Below, piece after piece: positions 24,224 through 31,434 of a stretch of DNA of 32,805 bases. The stretch spans positions 1 to 32,805 of the forward strand of contig SVHH01000010.1 in NCBI GenBank assembly GCA_015055945.1, in the 5' to 3' direction. Both the position numbers and the translations under genes were made by a program. The notes beneath the pieces are model-generated. The model was not told where the DNA came from and ran no database searches. It saw only the letters and a list, made by a program, of their open reading frames with translations. The first letter of the stretch is position 1; every line of letters starts with the position of its first letter. The stretch comes from Clostridiales bacterium. GTDB taxonomy: Bacteria; Bacillota; Clostridia; Christensenellales; Borkfalkiaceae.

Positions 24224-24446
24224 ACGGCGCAATACTACGTTTACTGCTCTGCAAAAACGACTTCGATAACCAAAAAGGTTTATTTCATCCAAAACAAAAA
24301 AGGGTATCCCGAAAAAGATTTTGCGAAGCAAAAGATTTTTTGGGAAGAGGAAGAACAATTGCAAAATATTGCACTTTGTTTTTATCAAAGTGCTGATATT
24401 GCTTATTAGTTCTGACGAGCGAGCCTTGTCTTGCTTGTTTCTAAAC
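24220..24446 (+). repeat. Modular intergenic repeat, copy R4, with an inserted segment
   Basis: It has the same head (ATAAACGGCGCAATACT), centre (TTCGATAACCAAAAAGGTT, TCATCCAAAAC) and tail (GCCTTGTCTTGCTTGTTTCT) as R1. About 110 extra bases lie between centre and tail. The extra part holds two hairpins: a long one around CCCGAAAAAGATTTTGC (24308-24342) and GCACTTTG/CAAAGTGC (24371-24393). The head begins at the mal stop codon. The 350-base gap to citD holds no gene. Confidence 0.75.
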
Positions 24447-24485
24447 GCTTATTACATAAACAAGCGTTAAGCGCAATATAGCATG

Positions 24486-24553
24486 TTGACAATAAAAGCA
24501 AATTATTATGAAATATTAAAAAACTTGCCTTACACTATAGAAGCGTAAGGCAA
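24486..24553 (+). promoter_or_regulatory. Probable cit operon promoter region and 5' hairpin
   Basis: TTGACA at 24486-24491 is a consensus -35; a weak -10 (TATGAA or TGAAAT) follows near 24507-24514. A perfect hairpin TTGCCTTAC/GTAAGGCAA (24525-24533 and 24545-24553) then lies before the citD ribosome binding site. On the opposite strand the hairpin is followed by a T-run and would work as a terminator. Confidence 0.45.
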
Positions 24554-24576
24554 AAAGTATATATGGAGATGAAATT

Positions 24577-24831
24577 ATGAAGATAGGGGTCTGTGGCTCT
24601 CTTGAATCAAACGATGCACTTATAACGGTTAAACCTAGTGAAAAACAAGAAATCGTTATCAAAAGTATCGTTTACGATTTTTTCCACGAACAAATTGAAC
24701 AAGTTATTAAAGACACCTTAAAAGAAGTTAATAAGGAAAATTTAAGCGTGCTTTGTGAAGATAAGGGCGCGCTTGATTACACCATAAAATCAAGACTTTT
24801 AACGGCGATTAAGCGTATGGAGGAAAAATAA
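24577..24831 (+). CDS. citD: Citrate/citramalate lyase acyl carrier protein (gamma subunit)
   Basis: This small acyl carrier protein bears the 2'-(5''-triphosphoribosyl)-3'-dephospho-CoA group on which the acetyl thioester of the lyase turns over. The attachment motif is GSLESND, with the modified serine at S11 by alignment to the GTLESSD motif of the Klebsiella protein. The 84-residue length is slightly short but complete. GGAGATGAAATT precedes the ATG. Its stop overlaps the citE start by one base (TAATG). In this neighbourhood the complex probably cleaves citramalate rather than citrate. Confidence 0.93.
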   Translation: MKIGVCGSLESNDALITVKPSEKQEIVIKSIVYDFFHEQIEQVIKDTLKEVNKENLSVLCEDKGALDYTIKSRLLTAIKRMEEK

Positions 24832-25691
24832 TGAGAAGAAGTTTACTCTTTATGCCGGGCAATAACCCTGCTATGCTCCAAAATTCCGACGTTTTTGAAG
24901 CGGATGCCGTTATTTACGACTTAGAAGATGCCGTTTCAGTAACTGAAAAGGATGCCGCAAGGGTACTTGTTGCAAACTTTATCGGTGCAAGAAAGGCAGC
25001 CTTTCCGATGGAAATAGTAGTTCGTATCAACGGACTTGACACTGATTTTTACGCGGAAGATTTAAATGCCGTAGTAAGCGATAAAATCGATACGATAATG
25101 CTCCCAAAAGCAACGCTTGAAACGCTTATTGAACTCGATAAGATTTTAACTGATATTGAAAACAAGAAAAATCTTACCAAAAAGATAGGGGTTATTCCTA
25201 TTATTGAACTTGCTTGTTCGGTTTTAGAAATTGATCAAATTGCAAAAGCGCCCAGAGTTAACGGTATTCTTTTGGGGGCGGAAGACTTGACTTCCGACTT
25301 AGAAGTTTCAAGAACCAAAAAGGGTGATGAAATTTTATACGCCCGCCAACGCGTAGTTATGGCTTGCGCAGCGTATAAACTCGATTCTATCGACACGCCT
25401 TTTACCGACACTAACGACGAAGACGGACTACAAACCGACAGTAATTTTGCTTTGGGGCTTGGTTTTACTTCAAAAGCGGCAATTCACCCCAACCAAGTTG
25501 GCGTTATCAACTCTACTTTTGTTCCCACAATGGATAAAATTAAGTGGGCACTCCGCGTAGAACAAGCAAACAAAGCGGCTTTAGAAAAGGGCTTAGGCGT
25601 ATTTAGTCTTGACGGTAAGATGGTTGACAAGCCCATTATTGAGCGCGCAAAGAAAATTTTAGTTAAAGCAAAGCGTTATAATCTCATTTAA
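24831..25691 (+). CDS. citE: Citrate/citramalate lyase beta subunit
   Basis: This is the lyase subunit that splits the acyl-carrier thioester into acetyl carrier and the 2-oxo acid (pyruvate if the substrate is citramalate, oxaloacetate if citrate). It is an HpcH/HpaI-type TIM barrel. RRSLLFMPGNNPAML opens the chain, VIYDLEDAVS (about residues 27-36) and GAEDLTSD (about 148-155) supply the metal and substrate residues. The 286-residue length is standard. It is translationally coupled to citD and followed after five bases by citF. Confidence 0.95.
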   Translation: MRRSLLFMPGNNPAMLQNSDVFEADAVIYDLEDAVSVTEKDAARVLVANFIGARKAAFPMEIVVRINGLDTDFYAEDLNAVVSDKIDTIMLPKATLETLIELDKILTDIENKKNLTKKIGVIPIIELACSVLEIDQIAKAPRVNGILLGAEDLTSDLEVSRTKKGDEILYARQRVVMACAAYKLDSIDTPFTDTNDEDGLQTDSNFALGLGFTSKAAIHPNQVGVINSTFVPTMDKIKWALRVEQANKAALEKGLGVFSLDGKMVDKPIIERAKKILVKAKRYNLI

Positions 25692-25696
25692 GTATT

Positions 25697-27202
25697 ATGA
25701 AAAACATTTTAGGTAGAGAAGTTCCCCAAGGCTTTAAGGCATTTAACGGGAGCAGTGAATATAAAAAAGTACAATTTAATAGAATTTCTAAAAAGAAAAC
25801 TTCTGACGGCGTTATTATGCTCGACAGTTACGCCGATTTATTCGATAAGTTGGGTATTACCGACGGTATGACCTTATCTTTTCACCACCATTTAAGAAAC
25901 GGCGATTACGTTCTTGACGAAGTGTGCAAAGAGATTAAGAAAAGGGACTTGAAAAATATGGGCTTTGCACCCAGTTCAATTTTCCCCAACTATTCTTCTA
26001 TGGTTGAACTTATTGAAAACGGCAATATCACCAGCATTTCAACCGACTACGCTAACGGACCTGTTGCTGCGGCTATTTCTAACGGCAAGTTAAAAGATTT
26101 GTTCGTTATGTATACGCACGGCGGCCGCCCCGTTGCAATAGAGAGCGGCGATCTTCGCATTGATGTTGCAATTTTGGCAGTTCCCACCGTTGATAAAAAC
26201 GGTAACGGTACTGGTGAAATAGGTAAGAGCGCGTGCGGGAGTTTAGGTTATGCGGTAAGTGATCTTATGTATGCGGACAAAGTAGTACTCGTAACCGATA
26301 ATTTGGTTGATAGCATAGAAGAGCCTTTCCTTGACGGAAAATACGTTGATTACGTGTTGAAAGTTGATGCTATCGGCGATCCCGCGGGTATCGTTTCTGG
26401 TACGACAAAAATTACCAAAGACCCCGTAGGGTTAAAGATTGCGCGCCTTGCGGCAGCAGCACTTGATAAAATCGGTTTGATTAAGGACGGCGTTTCAATG
26501 CAAACTGGTGCGGGCGGAACTTCGCTTGCAGTTGCATCTTTCGTAAAGAAAATGATGCAAGAGCGTGGTATTAAGGGTAGTTTTGCTTCGGGCGGTATTA
26601 CTGGATATTTTACCGATATGCTTGAAGAAGGCTTGTTCGATGAACTTTATGACGTTCAATGTTTTGACTTGTCAGCAGTTCAATCAATTGCTAAAAATAA
26701 AAATCACCACGGAATGAGTGGCAGTCGTTACGCAAGTTGCTTTGACGATAACGTCGTTGACAAACTTGACTTTGTTATCTTGGGTGCAACAGAAATAGAC
26801 CTTGACTTTAACGTAAACGTAACTACCGACTCACACGGACTTATTATGGGTGGCTCGGGCGGACATAGCGACACTGCACACGGCGCTTTCGTTACGGTTA
26901 TCACAACTAATCTTATCAAGTCTCGTATGCCTATCATTAAAGAAAAGGTTACCACGGTAACCACACCTGGTGAAGACGTTGATATTTTGGTTACCGAACG
27001 CGGTATTGCCGTTAACCCCAAAAGACAAGATATTTTGGATAAATTAAGTAAAAGCGGGCTTCCCGTTTGCACTATTGAAGAGTTGCTTGAAAAAGCGTAC
27101 GAAATCACTGGCACTCCTTCAAAACCCGTTCAATCAAAAGAGCCCGTTGGCGTTGTGGTTTACCGCGACGGAACGGTTATCGATACTATTTATAAGATAT
27201 AA
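25697..27202 (+). CDS. citF: Citrate/citramalate lyase alpha subunit (acyl-carrier transferase)
   Basis: This subunit exchanges the acetyl group on the carrier protein for the incoming citrate or citramalate, releasing acetate. It belongs to the CoA-transferase-like CitF family (LSFHHHLRNGDYVLDEV, SMQTGAGGTSLAVASF, GGSGGHSDTAHGA). The 501-residue length is normal. It has no clear ribosome binding site and starts five bases after citE, so translation is coupled. Whether citrate or citramalate is used cannot be told from sequence; the flanking glutamate mutase and mal genes favour citramalate. Confidence 0.95.
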   Translation: MKNILGREVPQGFKAFNGSSEYKKVQFNRISKKKTSDGVIMLDSYADLFDKLGITDGMTLSFHHHLRNGDYVLDEVCKEIKKRDLKNMGFAPSSIFPNYSSMVELIENGNITSISTDYANGPVAAAISNGKLKDLFVMYTHGGRPVAIESGDLRIDVAILAVPTVDKNGNGTGEIGKSACGSLGYAVSDLMYADKVVLVTDNLVDSIEEPFLDGKYVDYVLKVDAIGDPAGIVSGTTKITKDPVGLKIARLAAAALDKIGLIKDGVSMQTGAGGTSLAVASFVKKMMQERGIKGSFASGGITGYFTDMLEEGLFDELYDVQCFDLSAVQSIAKNKNHHGMSGSRYASCFDDNVVDKLDFVILGATEIDLDFNVNVTTDSHGLIMGGSGGHSDTAHGAFVTVITTNLIKSRMPIIKEKVTTVTTPGEDVDILVTERGIAVNPKRQDILDKLSKSGLPVCTIEELLEKAYEITGTPSKPVQSKEPVGVVVYRDGTVIDTIYKI

Positions 27203-27204
27203 AA

Positions 27205-28203
27205 ATGGAATTAAAACAAGCGATTTTACAATCGGAAATAGTTGCGGTTAAATCTTTTCTATCAAAGTTTGATTTGCAGTATAGGGAAGACTCAACTTAC
27301 ACCGTTTATATGGAAGATAACGGCGATATTGTCGGCACGGTTTCACTTGTCGACAATCTTATCGTATGCCTTGCCGTTGATAAAAATATGCAGGGTGAAA
27401 ATCTTGCCGTAACGCTTGTTAATCACGCCGTAACAAAACTTCGTGAAGAAGGAATTTTCGGGTATAGAGTGTTCACTAAGCCCGAATACGAGTCAGTATT
27501 TATCAATATGGGCTTTAACCTTTTAGTTAAAACGGAAAAGTTTTGCGCGTTAGAAGGCGGTCAATCTAATATTTTAAACGAAGTTGAAAACTTAAAAGTA
27601 AAGGTAGTAATGGACCTTGGCGGGTTTTATGAAGATAGCGCTGCAATAGTTCTTAACGGCAACCCCTTTACACAAGGGCACTTATCGCTTTGCGAATACG
27701 CGCTTACAAAACACCGCCGCTTAATTATTTTCGTTTTAGAAGAAGATTTATCTGAATTTTCGTTTAAAGAACGCTTTTCACTTGCATTTTTAGCAACCCG
27801 CCAGTTTGGTGATAAAGTGTGCGTGCTTCCGTCAACTAAATACGTCGTTTCGAAAACGACTTTTCCCGATTATTTTCTTAAAACCGTAGATGAAAAAACC
27901 GAGGCGTTTGCCGAATACGATGCTTTGATATTCAAGAACTTCTTTATGGAAAAGTTAGGCATAGCAAAAAGATATTTCGGCAGCGAAAAAACCGATTATA
28001 TGTCGATATATAACTCGGTTATGGAACGCGTTTTAGGGGATAGTGCCGAGTTTGTTGATAGATTTACAATAGACGGCAAAGAGATTTCCGCTAAAGAATT
28101 TAGAACGCTTATAAAGTGCGGTAAACAGAAAGAAGCACTTGAACTTATCCCCGTATCTTGCCGTGCGGTAATGAATATGATTCTTACAGGTAAAAAATGG
28201 TAG
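27205..28203 (+). CDS. citC: [Citrate (pro-3S)-lyase] ligase (acetyl-carrier ligase)
   Basis: This enzyme activates the lyase by acetylating the prosthetic group of CitD with acetate and ATP. An N-terminal GNAT-like domain (residues about 5-115) precedes a nucleotidyltransferase-like domain with the ATP motif NGNPFTQGH (151-159). The 332-residue length is usual. It starts two bases after citF without its own ribosome binding site and overlaps the next gene by seven bases (ATGGTAG). Confidence 0.93.
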   Translation: MELKQAILQSEIVAVKSFLSKFDLQYREDSTYTVYMEDNGDIVGTVSLVDNLIVCLAVDKNMQGENLAVTLVNHAVTKLREEGIFGYRVFTKPEYESVFINMGFNLLVKTEKFCALEGGQSNILNEVENLKVKVVMDLGGFYEDSAAIVLNGNPFTQGHLSLCEYALTKHRRLIIFVLEEDLSEFSFKERFSLAFLATRQFGDKVCVLPSTKYVVSKTTFPDYFLKTVDEKTEAFAEYDALIFKNFFMEKLGIAKRYFGSEKTDYMSIYNSVMERVLGDSAEFVDRFTIDGKEISAKEFRTLIKCGKQKEALELIPVSCRAVMNMILTGKKW

Positions 28204-29417
28204 ACGATAAAATTCTCTTATCAAGAGAACTACGCGCGCAAAAAATTAAGGAATTGTCGCAAAAAAGCGACACCGTTACCGTAAAATCTAACGTTCCCGG
28301 TTGGGCAAAGAACATTGACAGTGCGCATATTTTGTCGGCATATTTTATAAAACGCTGCACAGAACTTGGCGTTTACGATATAGAACGCTTAGACGGTGCG
28401 GACGGTTTAACCTATTTTGGCAAGACGGCTGACGGCAAAACCTTAAAAGAAAAGACGGTTAATTTAGAACAAACGCACCCTATCGGAAGATTTATCGATA
28501 TAGATATAACGTTAAAAGGGGAAGAAAAGAGTTTATCAAGAAAAGATATGCGCAAGTGTTATCTTTGTGATAAGCCAGCCTTTATTTGCGGTAGGGAAAA
28601 AACTCATACTACCAGTCAATTACTAAGTTTTTTCAATGATAAAACCCAAAGTTATTTTGACAACTTAATAGAAAATATAATTAAAGAGAGTATGCTTGAA
28701 GAACTTAACTTAGATAATAAGTTCGGGCTCGTAACTCCCACTTCAAACGGCTCTCATACCGACTTAAATTATTCGGTTATGGTAAATGCAATAAACGCTG
28801 TAAATACTAGGCTAAAAGATGCGTTTTTTATAGGGTTTAAGGCGGAAAAAACGGATAACCTTTTAGACAAGTTAAGACCTATCGGCATTGAGAGTGAAGA
28901 GAAAATGCTCAAAGTAACCGACGGCGCAAACGCTTATAAAGGGTTTATATTCGTGGGCGGTGTGCTGCTTGCGGCTGCGGGGTTATGTCTTAAAAAAGGT
29001 AAACCGTTTAGCGAAATTTATAACGCCTGCGCAAGTATTTGCGCTGATTTATCAGCCCCCCTTTCAACTTTTGGCTATGCTGCTTATAAAAACGGCTTTG
29101 GCGGAGTTAGAAAGCAAGCAAAAATGGGTTTTCCAGCCGTAAAAAAAGCAAAACAATTGCTTGAAAACAATTCACTTATTACAGTGCTTAAAAATATAGT
29201 TAAAAGTATTGATGATAGCGTGCTATTAAAGCGAGCAAAAAGCGTTGAAAGGTATGAGTATTTTAAAAACCTTATTTCAAACTGTGCTGATGGACGGGAA
29301 AAACAAGTTACAAAAGAGTGTATTGAAAACAATATTAGCATAGGCGGTGCGGCGGATATTTTAATCGCAGCGCTAATGCTTAGAAAAATAGAAAAAACTT
29401 TTTATTTTGAGGGATAA
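28197..29417 (+). CDS. citXG: CitX-CitG fusion: prosthetic-group synthase and transferase
   Basis: This two-domain protein makes and attaches the CitD cofactor. The N-terminal CitX part (about 1-145) transfers the group to apo-CitD; its HPIGRFIDIDI (94-104) and the cysteine motif C121, C124, C131 with H137 are visible. The C-terminal CitG part (about 150-406) makes triphosphoribosyl-dephospho-CoA; its KFGLVTPTSNGSHTDLNY (175-192) and GANAYKGFIF motifs match. CitX and CitG are separate proteins in some bacteria and fused in others. The next gene begins one base after its stop. Confidence 0.93.
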   Translation: MVDDKILLSRELRAQKIKELSQKSDTVTVKSNVPGWAKNIDSAHILSAYFIKRCTELGVYDIERLDGADGLTYFGKTADGKTLKEKTVNLEQTHPIGRFIDIDITLKGEEKSLSRKDMRKCYLCDKPAFICGREKTHTTSQLLSFFNDKTQSYFDNLIENIIKESMLEELNLDNKFGLVTPTSNGSHTDLNYSVMVNAINAVNTRLKDAFFIGFKAEKTDNLLDKLRPIGIESEEKMLKVTDGANAYKGFIFVGGVLLAAAGLCLKKGKPFSEIYNACASICADLSAPLSTFGYAAYKNGFGGVRKQAKMGFPAVKKAKQLLENNSLITVLKNIVKSIDDSVLLKRAKSVERYEYFKNLISNCADGREKQVTKECIENNISIGGAADILIAALMLRKIEKTFYFEG

Positions 29418-29418
29418 A

Positions 29419-29895
29419 ATGATTAAAGATAAGCCTTTGACCACTGACTTAGTGGGTGATAAAACGCTTAAAACTGATGAAAAGATAGAGTTTTTTGGTC
29501 AAGTTGATGAACTTTCCGCGTTTATTATGGAATTTACGCACCACGTAGAAGACAAAAAACTTGAAATGGAACTTAGAAAAATAGTCAATCTTTTGTCGGT
29601 TATGCTTGCTGAAGTTGCGGGCGGGTACGGACACGTTGGCGAAATGCACTTAAACGAACTTATGGAAGTTGTGAATGAATATAACCAAAAAGCAGGCGCG
29701 TTTAAGGGTTTCGTTTTACCTGGTGAAACGCATATGGGTGCAAAAGCGCATATAGTTAGAACTATCGTGCGTAGAGCCGAAAGAGCGTACGCAAGGGTTT
29801 ATGAAAAGTACGGCGGAAGTGCAATTATTTTCGAGTACTTAAACAAACTTTCTACTTTGTTTTTTGCTATTGCAAGAATTTATGATGAACAATAA
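29419..29895 (+). CDS. PduO-type ATP:cob(I)alamin adenosyltransferase, short N-terminus
   Basis: This trimeric helical-bundle enzyme makes adenosylcobalamin, the coenzyme of glutamate mutase. The conserved VDELSAF (residues 29-35), FVLPGETHMGAKAHIVRTIVRRAERAY region and YLNKLSTLFF segment support the family. The usual N-terminal TKTGDxGxT loop that contacts ATP is missing: the chain begins shortly before the GGK-like motif VGDKTLKTDEK. The ATG at 29419 (158 residues) is preceded by GAGGGA; a TTG four codons earlier is less likely. It is the last gene of the cit operon and precedes a cobalamin riboswitch. Confidence 0.85.
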   Translation: MIKDKPLTTDLVGDKTLKTDEKIEFFGQVDELSAFIMEFTHHVEDKKLEMELRKIVNLLSVMLAEVAGGYGHVGEMHLNELMEVVNEYNQKAGAFKGFVLPGETHMGAKAHIVRTIVRRAERAYARVYEKYGGSAIIFEYLNKLSTLFFAIARIYDEQ

Positions 29896-29917
29896 TTAAA
29901 TTGAATTTTGGATATAT

Positions 29918-30100
29918 CCAACGAAGTTGCGCTTTATAAACCAAGCGCAGAAAGCAAGGGAAGCACGGTGAAATTCCGTCGCAACGGTCATTACGGTTAA
30001 AGCCCGATAACTTGCTCGTTGGTGGGCGTTTTCTCTCTTGGGCAGTGAAGAAATGGGGAAATGCTAAATATATTGTATGCGCCCAAGTGGCGCATTTTTT
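29918..30100 (+). promoter_or_regulatory. Cobalamin riboswitch with terminator
   Basis: CCAACGA (29918-29924) and TCGTTGG (30016-30022) form the closing stem. The GGTGAAATTCCG segment (29968-29979) and the B12-box-like AGCCCGATAAC (30001-30011) match the conserved core, and GCAAG/CTTGC pairs inside. Downstream, ATGCGCC/GGCGCAT plus a T-run (30077-30100) is an intrinsic terminator. CTTGGGC (30037-30043) can instead pair with GCCCAAG (30081-30087) and break it. Cobalamin binding would then favour termination and shut off the DUF4430 and ECF genes. Confidence 0.9.
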
Positions 30101-30152
30101 ATTGCTTTATGCAAACGGGCTTAGCCCAAAATAATTAAAAGGAGAATAAAAA

Positions 30153-30578
30153 ATGAAAAAATTAACTAAACTTTTTGCATTTATGCTTGTTTTAGTAAGC
30201 ATGATGACTATGTTTGCCTGCCAAAACCCCACTACCGATAACGGAGATAGAGAACCGTCTGATGCGGACGTTATTATGACCGTGTCAGCCGCGGAGTTTG
30301 ACCTTGAAGGTAAAACTTTGAAAGATTATATGGATCACCTTGTAGGTAAGGGCGAACTCATTTATACACTTGCCGACGGTATGATTACCGAAATCAACGG
30401 AACTAAGAACGGACTTAACTCTTACTGGATGCTCTACACCGACGATACTGAAAACTCTAACACCGCGTGGGGCACTTACGAAGTAGGTGGCAAAACTTAC
30501 GCATCAGCAGCGGTTGGCGCTACTGAACTTGCATTAAAAGACGGCTGCACTTATATTTTTACCTATCAAACTTTTTAA
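30153..30578 (+). CDS. DUF4430 (transcobalamin-like) lipoprotein
   Basis: This 141-residue lipoprotein has a signal peptide with lipobox MFAC (C23), followed by one DUF4430 domain (about residues 40-141; the SYWMLYTDD and LKDGCTYIFTYQTF segments are typical). DUF4430 shares the fold of the cobalamin-binding transcobalamin C-terminal domain. It lies directly after a cobalamin riboswitch and directly before an ECF S-component gene, so it is very probably a cobalamin- or corrinoid-capturing surface protein. AAAAGGAG precedes the ATG. Confidence 0.88.
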   Translation: MKKLTKLFAFMLVLVSMMTMFACQNPTTDNGDREPSDADVIMTVSAAEFDLEGKTLKDYMDHLVGKGELIYTLADGMITEINGTKNGLNSYWMLYTDDTENSNTAWGTYEVGGKTYASAAVGATELALKDGCTYIFTYQTF

Positions 30579-30581
30579 CAA

Positions 30582-31106
30582 ATGAAAGCGACTAAAGATT
30601 TAACCATAATCGGTTTATACACTGCCTTGCTGATTGGTGGTCAAATAGCGCTTGCAGGCATTTCAGGCGTGGAAATAGTTACGCTTCTTATCACGGCGTT
30701 TGCATTTTACTTCGGTGTGATAAGGGGCACGGTGCTCGCAACGGTCTTTTCCGTTATGCGATGCTTTGTGTTTGGTTTTTTTCCTAATATTTTGATATTA
30801 TACCTTGTGTATTATAACTTGTTTGCGGTTGTGATAGGCTTAATAGGTAAGGCAATGAATAGAGAACTTAACTTAAAAAAGCATATTTTAGTAGTGCTTG
30901 CAGTTGCTCTTTTGACGGTAATATTTACCTTGCTTGATAATATCATTACCCCGAACTTTTTTGGTTACAGTATAGATGCTGCAAAAGCCTATTGGGTAGC
31001 ATCGCTAACCGCCGTAATTCCACAAACTATATGCGCGGTAATAACTGTTGGACTTCTCAATATGCCGCTAGTTAAACTCTTTGATAAATTAAAATTAAAC
31101 AAATAA
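30582..31106 (+). CDS. ECF transporter S component, probable cobalamin
   Basis: This integral membrane protein of 174 residues has about six transmembrane helices. It has the features of ECF-type substrate-specific S components (N-terminal LTIIGLYTALLIGGQIAL, then a loop with RGTVLATVFSVMRCFVFGF). It would deliver its vitamin to a shared EcfA-EcfA'-EcfT module encoded elsewhere; none is in the window. It begins three bases after the DUF4430 gene with no ribosome binding site of its own, so the pair is coupled. The riboswitch points to a corrinoid as substrate. Confidence 0.85.
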   Translation: MKATKDLTIIGLYTALLIGGQIALAGISGVEIVTLLITAFAFYFGVIRGTVLATVFSVMRCFVFGFFPNILILYLVYYNLFAVVIGLIGKAMNRELNLKKHILVVLAVALLTVIFTLLDNIITPNFFGYSIDAAKAYWVASLTAVIPQTICAVITVGLLNMPLVKLFDKLKLNK

Positions 31107-31107
31107 A

Positions 31108-31137
31108 AAAACGCTCCCTTTTTTAAGGGGGCGTTTT
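31108..31137 (+). terminator. Terminator after the ECF S-component gene
   Basis: AAAACGCTCCCTT pairs with AAGGGGGCGTTTT (one G-T pair) around TTTT. It ends the riboswitch-controlled operon and may also serve the convergent small gene. Confidence 0.8.
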
Positions 31138-31148
31138 AACTTTATCTT

Positions 31149-31313
31149 TTAAGTAAAAGTAGCGTTTTGAGTGTTATTACCACACAAGCAGTTAAATGCG
31201 CCAGTCGTAGTCGAAAGTAGCGCTAATAGTAACAGCAACTGCGTGGTGTTTATAGTATTGTTACTAGTAAGCAACAACAAGAGTGCAATTAAAACTATAT
31301 TGTTTGAACTCAA
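31149..31313 (-). CDS. 54-residue Leu/Asn/Thr-rich hydrophobic peptide
   Basis: I place the start at a TTG (31313) because AAGGGGGT lies seven bases upstream; longer ATG starts lack this. The peptide has two hydrophobic blocks (LIALLLLLT and LLLLLALLST) joined by SNNTINTTQ, and a polar end with FNCLCGNN. I do not recognise a family by name. It resembles the small hydrophobic Asn-rich proteins seen in many Clostridia, some linked to spores or membranes. It is convergent with the ECF gene and divergent from the ArsR gene. Confidence 0.55.
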   Translation of the reverse strand: MSSNNIVLIALLLLLTSNNTINTTQLLLLLALLSTTTGAFNCLCGNNTQNATFT

Positions 31314-31434
31314 ATTGTTTACCCCCTTATAAAAATAAAGTTTTTTACTATAAAACATAATATGCGACAAATATCTTGAAAATTCCATCTCCAAATTATT
31401 ATATGATGTGTGTACAATCATTATGGAGGTTCAT

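Noticed and set aside
16950-24450. CRISPR array
   Set aside because: Repeats are few, differ in length and lie in separate gaps between genes; there are no regular spacers and no cas genes.
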